From contig ONIM01000004.1 in the NCBI GenBank assembly GCA_900317885.1, positions 1 through 64,000 on the forward strand: DNA of 64,000 nt, read 5' to 3'. This document shows, in pieces, positions 34,307-41,256 of this stretch. Numbering within the stretch: position 1 is the stretch's first letter; every line of letters begins with the position of its first letter. This stretch comes from an uncultured Bacteroidales bacterium (GTDB lineage: Bacteria; Bacteroidota; Bacteroidia; Bacteroidales; Paludibacteraceae). The notes beneath the pieces are model-generated. The model was not told the origin of the DNA and searched no databases. It was given only the letters and a program-made list of their open reading frames with translations. The position numbers and the translations under genes were made by a program.

Positions 34307-35098
34307 ATGAAACAAATGGGCAGTTTAAGGAATAAACGCATAGGATTAATCGCATTATTGGCATGCTTGTGTACGGTTTTTGTCCGGGCGGACGACCCCA
34401 ATAAACCGGCGTACCAGATAGCGGATAATACGTTCTTCGATCCTACCAAGAAAGTGGAAAAGGAGGAGAGTTACCAATTCGGTATGGAGTACCGCATTGA
34501 GGTGGGGTACGCTCAGCACCAGCAACGGACGCACAGTCTCTCCTTCCCGGAGATGTACCTGCACGGCGTGCGGGCAGGTGCGAGTTTTACGTTCCTGCTG
34601 CCGATGCATTTCAGCCTGCAGACAGGAGTGTACTACACGTTGCTGTACGGAAAAAGAGAGCAACACTGGCGCTCGATGGACGCTCCTTCGCTACAGACGG
34701 AGTACATCACCCACCGCGTCTTGGCGCATAATCTGACCATTCCGGTAAGGGTATATTATACGATTCCGCTCTGGAAAAAACTGAATCTATTCTTCTACAC
34801 GGGTCCGCAGCTCCATATCGGTATGGCGCAAACGGACTATATCCAGAACCACCTGAGTCCGGGTACAAAGACATGGCTTGAAGGTCAAGGTATTCCGACA
34901 GACACGTACGACCGCATGGCGGATGAGTTAGTCCGCGCGAATATTCAGTGGGGCGTAGGAGGCGGTCTGGAATGGGACCGTTACCGGTTGCAGAGCGGGT
35001 ACGACTTCGGTCTGAACAATCTCGTCAAACACAAACAGATCCCCACCCAGTACATGTCCGAGTGGGGATGGTTCGTAAGCTTCTGCTATAAGTTTTAG
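34307..35098 (+). CDS. Outer membrane beta-barrel protein
   Basis: A 263-aa protein with a signal peptide after a short basic start (MKQMGSLRNKRIGLIALLAC, cleavage near VRAD). The body alternates strands and turns ('FGMEYRIEVGYAQ', 'GVRAGASFTFLLPMHFSLQT', 'LTIPVRVYYTIPLWKKLNLF') and ends in aromatic residues, SFCYKF, as outer membrane barrels do. It resembles the PorT-like/'outer membrane protein beta-barrel' families. The start is only 10 bases after the -7 element, so the mRNA leader is very short; ATG 34316 is an alternative start. Confidence 0.8.
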   Translation: MKQMGSLRNKRIGLIALLACLCTVFVRADDPNKPAYQIADNTFFDPTKKVEKEESYQFGMEYRIEVGYAQHQQRTHSLSFPEMYLHGVRAGASFTFLLPMHFSLQTGVYYTLLYGKREQHWRSMDAPSLQTEYITHRVLAHNLTIPVRVYYTIPLWKKLNLFFYTGPQLHIGMAQTDYIQNHLSPGTKTWLEGQGIPTDTYDRMADELVRANIQWGVGGGLEWDRYRLQSGYDFGLNNLVKHKQIPTQYMSEWGWFVSFCYKF

Positions 35099-35107
35099 GT
35101 AAAACCT

Positions 35108-35175
35108 TACGTATTCGTTGGCTAAATAACAAACGAATAACCAACTAATAACGAACGAATAACTAACGATTCGTC
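35108..35175. repeat. Tandem repeat, ACGAATAAC class, between convergent genes
   Basis: Repeated ACGAATAACTAACGAATAAC-like units fill the space between the barrel gene and the C69 dipeptidase gene. No terminator hairpin is evident. Confidence 0.65.
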
Positions 35176-36903
35176 CTATTCGTGGGTTATTTCCGGGGCG
35201 ACCATGCGGAGGAATTTCTCGGGGAGCGAGAGCCGATTCGGTCCGCAGCTGTTGCCGTACCGGTTGCGTTTGAACTGGCCGTTCTCCTCTTTGCGCTCCT
35301 GTCCGTCGATAAATTTCGTCACCAGATAGAAGTATAGCCTCTGCCAATCCGCTACGAGGTTCTCCGCCTGCGAGCACGAATAGGAAGAAAGGAAGGCGGC
35401 AGCCTCATCTTCGCTAAGTTCGGAAGCCTGGGCATCGACTCCGGCTATCTGGGTATTGAACTTGTCGTCCCAGATCTGCTGGGTCTCGCGGATGTGCGGG
35501 TACATGCGGCTGTACTTGGTGTACGCCCAGTTGGCTACGAGGTTGAAGGTCCACCAAGCGGAGGTAGGCGAGTAAGTGTAGCTGTCGCCATTGCCCTCGG
35601 CAAAACACTCCGGCACATGCTTGAGGCAGCTGTACATCGGGGTGTAGCAGCTGCAGGCGGCATCGTCCACACCGAACCAGAAAATACCATACTTGCTGTA
35701 CGGACGCATCTGCGCGACGAACGACCAAGCGGTCTGCTGGGTCGCCGTCGGACGCTCGTACCAATATTGCAGCGTATCGGTGCCTTCGGGAGCGAGCTTG
35801 AAGCCGAGGCCGCCGTAGCGGAGTTTGCTGTTCCAGGGACCGGCATCGGTACCTTGGGTGATATCGAGCGGCGTACCTTTGTATTCATCCCTCATGCATT
35901 CCTTGACATCCTGCACAGAGATTTTGCGGTTCGGGACAATCCAGAGAGGCATGTGTTCGCCCTCCGGGCTAATTGATGATTTATGATTTTCGCGGAAGGT
36001 CTTGCCGGTAGCGTAATCGAAGTACTTGTCCATGTCGTCACTAAAATGGTTAAAGAAAGACCATACGCGTGCTTCGCAGACATACAATCCGCTGAAATCA
36101 AACGGGTTATAGGCTGCCTGGAATGAGAAATCTTTGTCCGCGCCGGAGAAGAATCCTTTCTCGCGGGCAAAGGCGATGACATCCTTGCTCCACATCCAAT
36201 CGCCCTTGCAAACGCAGTTGAGTTTTTTCTGGAGGCGTTTCTCCTCTTTGGTCAGTTTATGTTTTACGGAGAGGGGCAGCGTGGTGATGCGAGCCTGGTT
36301 GGCGTGGGCAGCGATGGCGTTGTCGGGAATACGGACAGCCACCCAGACAGCGCCTTTCTGACCTTTTCCTTTGCCGATCAGATCCATGATCCAGACCTCA
36401 TTGGGGTCGCCGAAAGAGAAGGACTCTCCTTCAGAGGCATAGCCGTATTCGTTGACGAGGGAAATGAACCACTCGATGGCTTCGCGGGCGGTCTTACTGC
36501 GCTCGAGGGCGATATAGATGAGGGAGCCATAGTCGATGCCGACGGTGTCCCAAAGGGCTTCGCGGCCGCCCCAAGTGGTCTCACCGATGGTGACCTGGTG
36601 CTCGTTCATATTTCCCACTACGGTATAGGTGTGGGCAATCTGAGGGATGGATCCCTGTGGACGTCCGGTATCCCAGTCCTTCACTTCGCGCATCGCTCCT
36701 TCAGGGTGATCGGCAGCCGGGACGAAATGCAGGAAGCCGTACATGCCGTAGGAGTCCGCAGCATAGGAGATGATGGTACTACCATCCGCGGAGGCGTCTT
36801 TGCCAACAAGGAAGTTGGTGCAAGCGGATGTTTCCAAAGGAAACGAGACCGCCATTATCATGGCTGAAAGACCGGCTACAATGTTCGCTGATAGAGTTTT
36901 CAT
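35176..36903 (-). CDS. C69-family dipeptidase
   Basis: A 575-aa secreted peptidase of the C69 (formerly U34) family. A signal peptide is followed by the predicted nucleophile Cys28 in 'ETSACTNFLVGKDASADGS'; in this Ntn-hydrolase family the Cys becomes N-terminal after cleavage. Further family sequence includes 'YGSLIYIALERSKTAREAIE' and 'GYASEGESFSFGDPNEVW'. A short repeat (35970-35990) encodes 'NHKSSIS'. It overlaps the glycogen synthase gene by ATGA and is the last gene of a five-gene operon. It probably degrades peptides in the periplasm. Confidence 0.92.
   Translation of the reverse strand: MKTLSANIVAGLSAMIMAVSFPLETSACTNFLVGKDASADGSTIISYAADSYGMYGFLHFVPAADHPEGAMREVKDWDTGRPQGSIPQIAHTYTVVGNMNEHQVTIGETTWGGREALWDTVGIDYGSLIYIALERSKTAREAIEWFISLVNEYGYASEGESFSFGDPNEVWIMDLIGKGKGQKGAVWVAVRIPDNAIAAHANQARITTLPLSVKHKLTKEEKRLQKKLNCVCKGDWMWSKDVIAFAREKGFFSGADKDFSFQAAYNPFDFSGLYVCEARVWSFFNHFSDDMDKYFDYATGKTFRENHKSSISPEGEHMPLWIVPNRKISVQDVKECMRDEYKGTPLDITQGTDAGPWNSKLRYGGLGFKLAPEGTDTLQYWYERPTATQQTAWSFVAQMRPYSKYGIFWFGVDDAACSCYTPMYSCLKHVPECFAEGNGDSYTYSPTSAWWTFNLVANWAYTKYSRMYPHIRETQQIWDDKFNTQIAGVDAQASELSEDEAAAFLSSYSCSQAENLVADWQRLYFYLVTKFIDGQERKEENGQFKRNRYGNSCGPNRLSLPEKFLRMVAPEITHE
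35970..35990. repeat. Short repeat, TGATGATTTATGATTTT class, in frame
   Basis: AATTGATGATTTATGATTTT lies in the C69 dipeptidase gene, within the segment encoding ENHKSSIS. It resembles the tandem tracts at 14157 and 32241. Confidence 0.5.
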
Positions 36904-38453
36904 AATAAACGAGGGTTTTGGAGTTCAGTAATTCGGTTATCTCTTTTCTTGAGGGCTATCACGTATGCTTTGCGGTAATACTTGAAGAAATGCTTCCAAT
37001 CGGCTTTCTTCGCCACCGCTGCCGCCTCTTTGCGGGCACGTGCTTTGTCTTCGCCGCAAAGGCGGTCGAAGCGCAAGAGGTCATCGGCAATGTGCTCTGC
37101 GACAGCATCAAAATTGGAGTCATTGCGGTCAATGACGATGACGCCAAACTGGTCTTTTTGCTGCGCTGCCCAAGCTCCGAATCCCGCGAGAGAGGTGGTG
37201 ATCGTCGGAACATGGAAGGCGCAGGACTCCAGCGGCGTATAGCCCCAGGGCTCGTAATACGAGGGGAAGACCGTGACGTCCATGCCGATGAGGAGGTCGT
37301 AGTAAGTCTTTCCGAAAAGCGGATCATGGCCGTCGAGGTAATAGGGCACGAAGACGGCGCTCACTTTGCCTTTGCGCGAAGGTGCGCGATCGAGATAAGG
37401 GATCATGACAAACGCCACGACTTCTTTCTCCGGCCGGTCGCTATGGTAGATCTTCTGCGCGAGTTTGTCCAGCGCTGCCGCAAAGACATCGATGCCTTTG
37501 TTTTTCCACTCCTGACGACCGGAGATAGCGACAAAAAGTGCGTTCTCCGGCACTACTCCACCCAGTTTCTCTCCCGCCACGCGGCGCAAGGCCTCGCGCG
37601 CCTCTTCACGGCGGACGTCGAAAGCTTTACCCTTGGGCACGAACGTCGGTTCGAAGCCGTTGGGGGTAACGATATCTACTGGTTTGTCGAGAAGTTGTGC
37701 GCACTCGCGAGCGGTGATGTCGCTGACGGTAGTAAAACAATCCGCAAAATGCGCCGCCTGTTTCTCCGCCGAGTGCTTGGAGACCATGTTCAGCTCCGCC
37801 GCCATCTGATCTCCATTATAGCCCTCGAAATAGTCGTAGAGGGGTTTGCCGTTTCCGGCGATGGAGCGGCCGATACCCGTGGCGTGGGTGGTGAAGAGGG
37901 TCGCAATCTGCGGACAATGATCCCGAAGGTAGAAGATAGAGAACGCCGTCTGCCACTCGTTGGCGTGGGCGCAGCCCGCAGGCTGCGCCTTCGGGCTGAC
38001 AGACTGATTTACACACAGCCAGTGATAGAGGTTCTCCATGACGATGCCGGCGGCGTAGCCGAAGAGACAAGACTCGTCGTAATCGCCGTAAGCGGCGTGG
38101 CTCTGGACCCGGAACTTATCCCATGCCCATGCGTATATCTCGTTCTTGCGAGACCAGAGGCCGTCGAACTTCAGAAGGATGGCGATGGGTTCGCCGGGTA
38201 CCTTCCAACGGCCGACACGAAGAGAAGGAATACCGCTTCGCTCAAAGTCGAAAGCAGAAAGCCATTCCTTCAGGAGGGACTTGTCTTCCTTAAAATAGAT
38301 ATCACTATGGTCGCCGAAATCGGGACCGAAGAAAAATACTTTGTCGGGGTGCTCCGCCTGCATCGAGGCCGCACGCGTACTAAGCACCGCATAAATACCG
38401 CCTACGCGGTTACAGACTTCCCAAGAGGTTTCAAAAATATAATCAGGTTGCAT
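36900..38453 (-). CDS. Glycogen synthase, eukaryotic-type (GT3-like)
   Basis: A 517-aa glycosyltransferase that elongates alpha-1,4-glucan from a sugar nucleotide. The start 'ETSWEVCNRVGGIYAVLSTR' is the glycogen synthase donor-loop region. 'FVAISGRQEWKNKGIDVF' and 'FPSYYEPWGYTPLESCAF' (the E-x7-E motif) complete the GT-B fold. It belongs to the type found in fungi, animals and Bacteroidetes rather than the GlgA type. Two repeats are inserted: a GC hairpin encoding 'SPKAQPAGC' before the HANEW motif, and a GTCGAAAG tract encoding 'SAFDFERSG'. Its start codon directly follows the stop of the lipoprotein gene. Confidence 0.9.
   Translation of the reverse strand: MQPDYIFETSWEVCNRVGGIYAVLSTRAASMQAEHPDKVFFFGPDFGDHSDIYFKEDKSLLKEWLSAFDFERSGIPSLRVGRWKVPGEPIAILLKFDGLWSRKNEIYAWAWDKFRVQSHAAYGDYDESCLFGYAAGIVMENLYHWLCVNQSVSPKAQPAGCAHANEWQTAFSIFYLRDHCPQIATLFTTHATGIGRSIAGNGKPLYDYFEGYNGDQMAAELNMVSKHSAEKQAAHFADCFTTVSDITARECAQLLDKPVDIVTPNGFEPTFVPKGKAFDVRREEAREALRRVAGEKLGGVVPENALFVAISGRQEWKNKGIDVFAAALDKLAQKIYHSDRPEKEVVAFVMIPYLDRAPSRKGKVSAVFVPYYLDGHDPLFGKTYYDLLIGMDVTVFPSYYEPWGYTPLESCAFHVPTITTSLAGFGAWAAQQKDQFGVIVIDRNDSNFDAVAEHIADDLLRFDRLCGEDKARARKEAAAVAKKADWKHFFKYYRKAYVIALKKRDNRITELQNPRLL
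37966..37996. repeat. GC hairpin translated in the glycogen synthase gene
   Basis: GCGCAGCC (37969-37976) and GGCTGCGC (37981-37988) form a perfect 8-bp inverted repeat with loop CGCA. It encodes extra residues (SPKAQPAGCA) just before the 'HANEW' active-site loop. Confidence 0.65.
38240..38263. repeat. Repeat, GTCGAAAGCAGAAAG class, in frame
   Basis: The same class as the intergenic copies at 21727 and 56839, here translated as SAFDFER in the glycogen synthase. Confidence 0.65.
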
Positions 38454-39461
38454 TTATTTGAGGTCGCTGTCCGCAGCGATTTTCGTTACTTCTTTTAATG
38501 AATTCAGGAGGATAGGGGTCGTGACAAACTTATTGTTATCCGAACCGACGAAAGGCATGTACCATACCCCTTCGCTGTTCGCCCAATAGATGCGGTTGTC
38601 CTTGGTATCCAGCGTCATCGCCGCGCAAGGGGAAGCATCAATCTGCACGGGGTAGGCGCCATCGATATTCGCCACCCAAAGCCCGTTAGCGCGGTAGTAG
38701 ATCTTGCGGTTGGCGATATGGAAGCCCTCCATCTGAGGGAAGACGGTTTTCAGCTCGCTTAAGCGGAACTCGTAGCCGTTGTAGAATTGCAGGGTGTCCT
38801 GCTCGGCATTGAGAAGATCTGCCGCAGTCTCATCCTCCGCGTACGCCTCCGCCTGATCACCGAAGATACGCTGGCGGTAATCAGCCCGGGCGGTACGTAA
38901 GAGCACCGAGTTCGTAGTCCGATTCTGAATACGGATGGAGCGCTCGATGATCGTAGTGTCCTGATTAAGGATAACGACCAGTTTCACCTTTTCCGCCTCA
39001 GCGGGATGCGTAAAACAGTATTTCAGCGAAGGCTGATCTTTCGCCGCTATGGTATCACCCAAGTACCAAGTATAGCTGACTGTATAATTGTAGGGGTTAT
39101 ACAGATTGGCGGTGAAGGTATAGTCGCGGAAGATATAGAAAGCCGTGTCGGAACATACAAAAGTAGGCACGGTGTCGGTGACGACAATCTTCTTGTAGGC
39201 CGTCCATCGGTTTTTCTTATCTACCTTGAGAATCACGTCATACTCTCCCGGCTGCTTGAAGGTATGGGACGGCGATTTGAGGGTAGAGGTACCTCCGTCG
39301 CCAAAAGTCCACTCCCACTCTTCTCCTGTCGAAGAGAGATTCGAAAACGTCACTACTTGCCCGGCGCGAGGGTTTTGCGGCGAATAAGAGAAAGAAACGT
39401 CGTTTTTCTTACACGCCACCGCCACGCAGCAAAGTGTCAATACTATTAATACTTTTTTCAT
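38454..39461 (-). CDS. PKD-domain lipoprotein
   Basis: A 335-aa protein starting at ATG 39461 (MKKVLIVLTLCCVAVACKKN). The lipobox AVAC predicts lipidation at Cys17. Residues about 20-100 are a PKD domain ('ARAGQVVTFSNLS'-like, then 'EWEWTFGDGGTSTLKSPSHT'), with a second PKD-like domain to about 190. The C-terminal third has YWTD/propeller-like strands ('KIYYRANGLWVANIDG', 'DNRIYWANSEGVWYM'). PKD domains bind glycans or proteins at the cell surface. The first 53 bases overlap the end of miaA in another frame, an unusually long overlap. Confidence 0.82.
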   Translation of the reverse strand: MKKVLIVLTLCCVAVACKKNDVSFSYSPQNPRAGQVVTFSNLSSTGEEWEWTFGDGGTSTLKSPSHTFKQPGEYDVILKVDKKNRWTAYKKIVVTDTVPTFVCSDTAFYIFRDYTFTANLYNPYNYTVSYTWYLGDTIAAKDQPSLKYCFTHPAEAEKVKLVVILNQDTTIIERSIRIQNRTTNSVLLRTARADYRQRIFGDQAEAYAEDETAADLLNAEQDTLQFYNGYEFRLSELKTVFPQMEGFHIANRKIYYRANGLWVANIDGAYPVQIDASPCAAMTLDTKDNRIYWANSEGVWYMPFVGSDNNKFVTTPILLNSLKEVTKIAADSDLK

Positions 39462-40335
39462 AATCATTATTTGCATCAATCCAGTGGATTTCTTTATCCC
39501 GCCGGAACCAGGTCATCTGGCGCTTGGCATAATGGCGGGTGTTTTGCCGGATGAGTTCTACCGCGCGCTGAAGGTCGTATTCGCCATCAAGATAGCCGAA
39601 TAACTCTCTGTACCCTACCGTCTGCAAACTATTCAGCCGGCGGAGCGGATAAACGGCTTTGGCCTCCTCGAGCAGTCCGTCCTCCATCATCTGCGAAACG
39701 CGGGTGTTGATTCGCTCATACAATTCTTCGCGGGGACGCTCGAGCGCGATCTTGAGGATGCGGAATGGCCTCTCTTTGCGGGTATTCGTCCGTAACGAAC
39801 TATAGGGTTTGCCCATCGTGAGCGACAGCTCTACGCAGTGCGCCAAGCGCGCGGGATTGCTTTGATCCACCATCTCCCAATACTCCGGATCAAGGCGCTG
39901 TACCTCCTGTTGCAGCCATGTCAGACCTTGCAATTTGAAGTTCTCGGTTACCTCGGCGCGGATGGCATCCGGGATCGTAGGCAGGTCGTCCAGCCCATTG
40001 CAAACGGCGTCGGCGTACAACATCGAACCACCCGTCATGACCACCACATCGTGGGTAAGGAAGAGTTCGTCAAGGAGTTCGAGGGCGTCTCGCTCGTACC
40101 GGCCGGCATTATAGTCGTCCTGCAGGTCGCGCGACGCAATAAAATAATGTTTTACGCGCGCGAGCTCCTGCGCCGTCGGTGCCGCAGTACCGATAGGTAT
40201 GCCCCGGAAAACCTGACGACTGTCACAATTGAGGATAGGGCAGCCGTAATGCTCCGCTACCCGCAATGACAGCTCCGTCTTGCCGACACCTGTAGGACCA
40301 AGGAGCAGAAGGAGGGTTTTAGAACATGGTGCCAT
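39409..40335 (-). CDS. miaA: tRNA dimethylallyltransferase
   Basis: A 308-aa enzyme that adds a dimethylallyl group to A37 of tRNAs reading UNN codons. The P loop GPTGVGKT is at residues 13-20. Family motifs follow: 'NCDSRQVFRGIPIGTA', 'DYNAGRYERDALELLDEL', 'TGGSMLYADAVCNGL' and 'LQTVGYRELFGYLDGE'. I chose the start ATG 40335, although frames extend upstream, because the P loop then sits at the normal distance. It overlaps the pRiA4b-like gene by 17 bases, and its last 17 codons overlap the lipoprotein signal peptide. Confidence 0.95.
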   Translation of the reverse strand: MAPCSKTLLLLLGPTGVGKTELSLRVAEHYGCPILNCDSRQVFRGIPIGTAAPTAQELARVKHYFIASRDLQDDYNAGRYERDALELLDELFLTHDVVVMTGGSMLYADAVCNGLDDLPTIPDAIRAEVTENFKLQGLTWLQQEVQRLDPEYWEMVDQSNPARLAHCVELSLTMGKPYSSLRTNTRKERPFRILKIALERPREELYERINTRVSQMMEDGLLEEAKAVYPLRRLNSLQTVGYRELFGYLDGEYDLQRAVELIRQNTRHYAKRQMTWFRRDKEIHWIDANNDYEKSINSIDTLLRGGGV

Positions 40336-40870
40336 CATCGAAACTGAGGTCCTGGAAACCCTCCATGTCGATGTCGCCCAGATCGTACTCGTCCTTGAAC
40401 TCGTCATCAAACATGAAATCATCGTTGCCCTTGCCGGCACCGATATCTGCCAAAGGATCCTCGGATTTCAGTTGCTTCGGCGCTTTGCCCTTGCTCTCCA
40501 CGCACTCCACTCCAGTCATGGAACCGGGTTTGATCTCCTTGAGCGAACCGAAGAAATAGCGCTCGAACATCGGGTCGAAGACATAGATAAGACGCTGGCC
40601 CTGCTCCTCAATCAGATCATTGAGGTGGGTCTCATTCATGACCATGTTGTCGTACTCGAAGTTGGAGTCCATCTCCACGAGGGTGATCTCCTGGCCTTTC
40701 TCCCACTCGTCGTTGCAGATGAAGAACGAGGTCATCTGGTCATCGGGATAGCCCACACTCTTCAAGATAGCCTCGTGCAGCTCCAGAAAAGTAGCATCGG
40801 CCGAGGCCTCAAAGACGCGGCGGAAATTAGGGTCGCCCTCTTCACACGAGAAAGTAAATTTGTAAATCAT
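40319..40870 (-). CDS. pRiA4b ORF-3-like protein
   Basis: A 183-aa protein with the 'IYKFTFSCEEGDPNFRRVFE' start and 'TFLELHEAILKSVGYPDDQM' of the plasmid pRiA4b ORF-3/IS1096-passenger family. The middle is 'FFICNDEWEKGQEITLVEMD' and the end is very acidic (DDEFKDEYDLGDIDMEG). Despite the family name there is no transposase nearby. In Bacteroidota the family is commonly a chromosomal gene next to miaA, as here. The biochemical role is unknown; it is probably cytoplasmic. It is the first gene of the five-gene operon down to the C69 dipeptidase. Confidence 0.85.
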   Translation of the reverse strand: MIYKFTFSCEEGDPNFRRVFEASADATFLELHEAILKSVGYPDDQMTSFFICNDEWEKGQEITLVEMDSNFEYDNMVMNETHLNDLIEEQGQRLIYVFDPMFERYFFGSLKEIKPGSMTGVECVESKGKAPKQLKSEDPLADIGAGKGNDDFMFDDEFKDEYDLGDIDMEGFQDLSFDDGTMF

Positions 40871-40918
40871 ATTCCTAAAAAATAAAGTTCAAAAATGTAG
40901 TTTTCAAAAAAATGCGCA

Positions 40919-40949
40919 CAAATTTACTGCTTTTTTTTGATATACGCAA
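40919..40949 (-). promoter_or_regulatory. Bacteroidota-type promoter for the miaA operon
   Basis: On the minus strand: TTG at 40949-40947, a 20-base spacer with an eight-A tract and GCAG, and TAAATTTG at 40926-40919. Confidence 0.8.
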
Positions 40950-40991
40950 GAAAAAAGTGCTTTTTTTGTATTTATCAAAAAAGTTTGAGTT

Positions 40992-41034
40992 ATTTCGAGG
41001 ACACCGACCCGGCTTTGCCGGCCCACCTCGAAAT
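40992..41034. repeat. Long imperfect inverted repeat between divergent genes
   Basis: Outer arms ATTTCGAGG (40992-41000) and CCTCGAAAT (41026-41034) enclose an inner CCGGC-TTT-GCCGG hairpin (41009-41021). The 312-base gap 40871-41182 contains this element, the two divergent promoters and no gene. It has no flanking T-run, so it is probably not a simple terminator. Confidence 0.6.
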
Positions 41035-41112
41035 TACAGCCGCACGTTAGTGCTCATAAACAAGCTCCTAGCCCACAAAACTTAAATATATTTAATTTTT
41101 TGGTCTAATTTC

Positions 41113-41143
41113 TTGTTTATGTCAAACTTTTGTTGTAACTTTG
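41113..41143 (+). promoter_or_regulatory. Promoter for the TPP riboswitch-TonB receptor transcript
   Basis: TTG at 41113-41115, a 20-base spacer, and TAACTTTG at 41136-41143. The aptamer begins about 40 bases downstream. Confidence 0.75.
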
Positions 41144-41182
41144 CACGATTTTTTAACAAACGTACATTAACATTCTGTCAAC

Positions 41183-41256
41183 TTCATTCGGGGTGCCGGT
41201 CTGGCTGAGATAAAACCCGTTGAACTTGGGCAGGTAATGCTGCTAAAGAAAATGAG
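41183..41256 (+). ncRNA. TPP riboswitch (THI element)
   Basis: Conserved THI-box blocks appear in order: GGGGTGC (41190-41196), GGCTGAGA, ACCCGTTGAACTTGG, CAGGTAATGCTGC. P2 pairs GGGT (41191-41194) with ACCC (41215-41218), P3 is a minimal GCC/GGC, P4 pairs CTT with AAG, and P5 pairs GCAG (41230-41233) with CTGC (41240-41243). P1 would be TTCATT (41183-41188) with AATGAG (41251-41256), which contains the start codon of the TonB gene. TPP binding should therefore hide the start codon directly and switch off translation. The pairing is a manual fold. Confidence 0.92.

Noticed and set aside
36918..38498. 526-aa open frame on the plus strand opposite glycogen synthase
   Set aside because: Shadow of the GT3 gene; no domain and no start signals.
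40319..40870. Insertion-sequence passenger gene, as the IS1096/TnpR-like family name suggests
   Set aside because: No transposase, inverted ends or target duplications nearby; the gene sits in an operon with miaA.
41237..41251. ATG 41237 as start of the TonB receptor
   Set aside because: It is the conserved TAATGC of the TPP aptamer (P5 region); ATG 41252 follows immediately.
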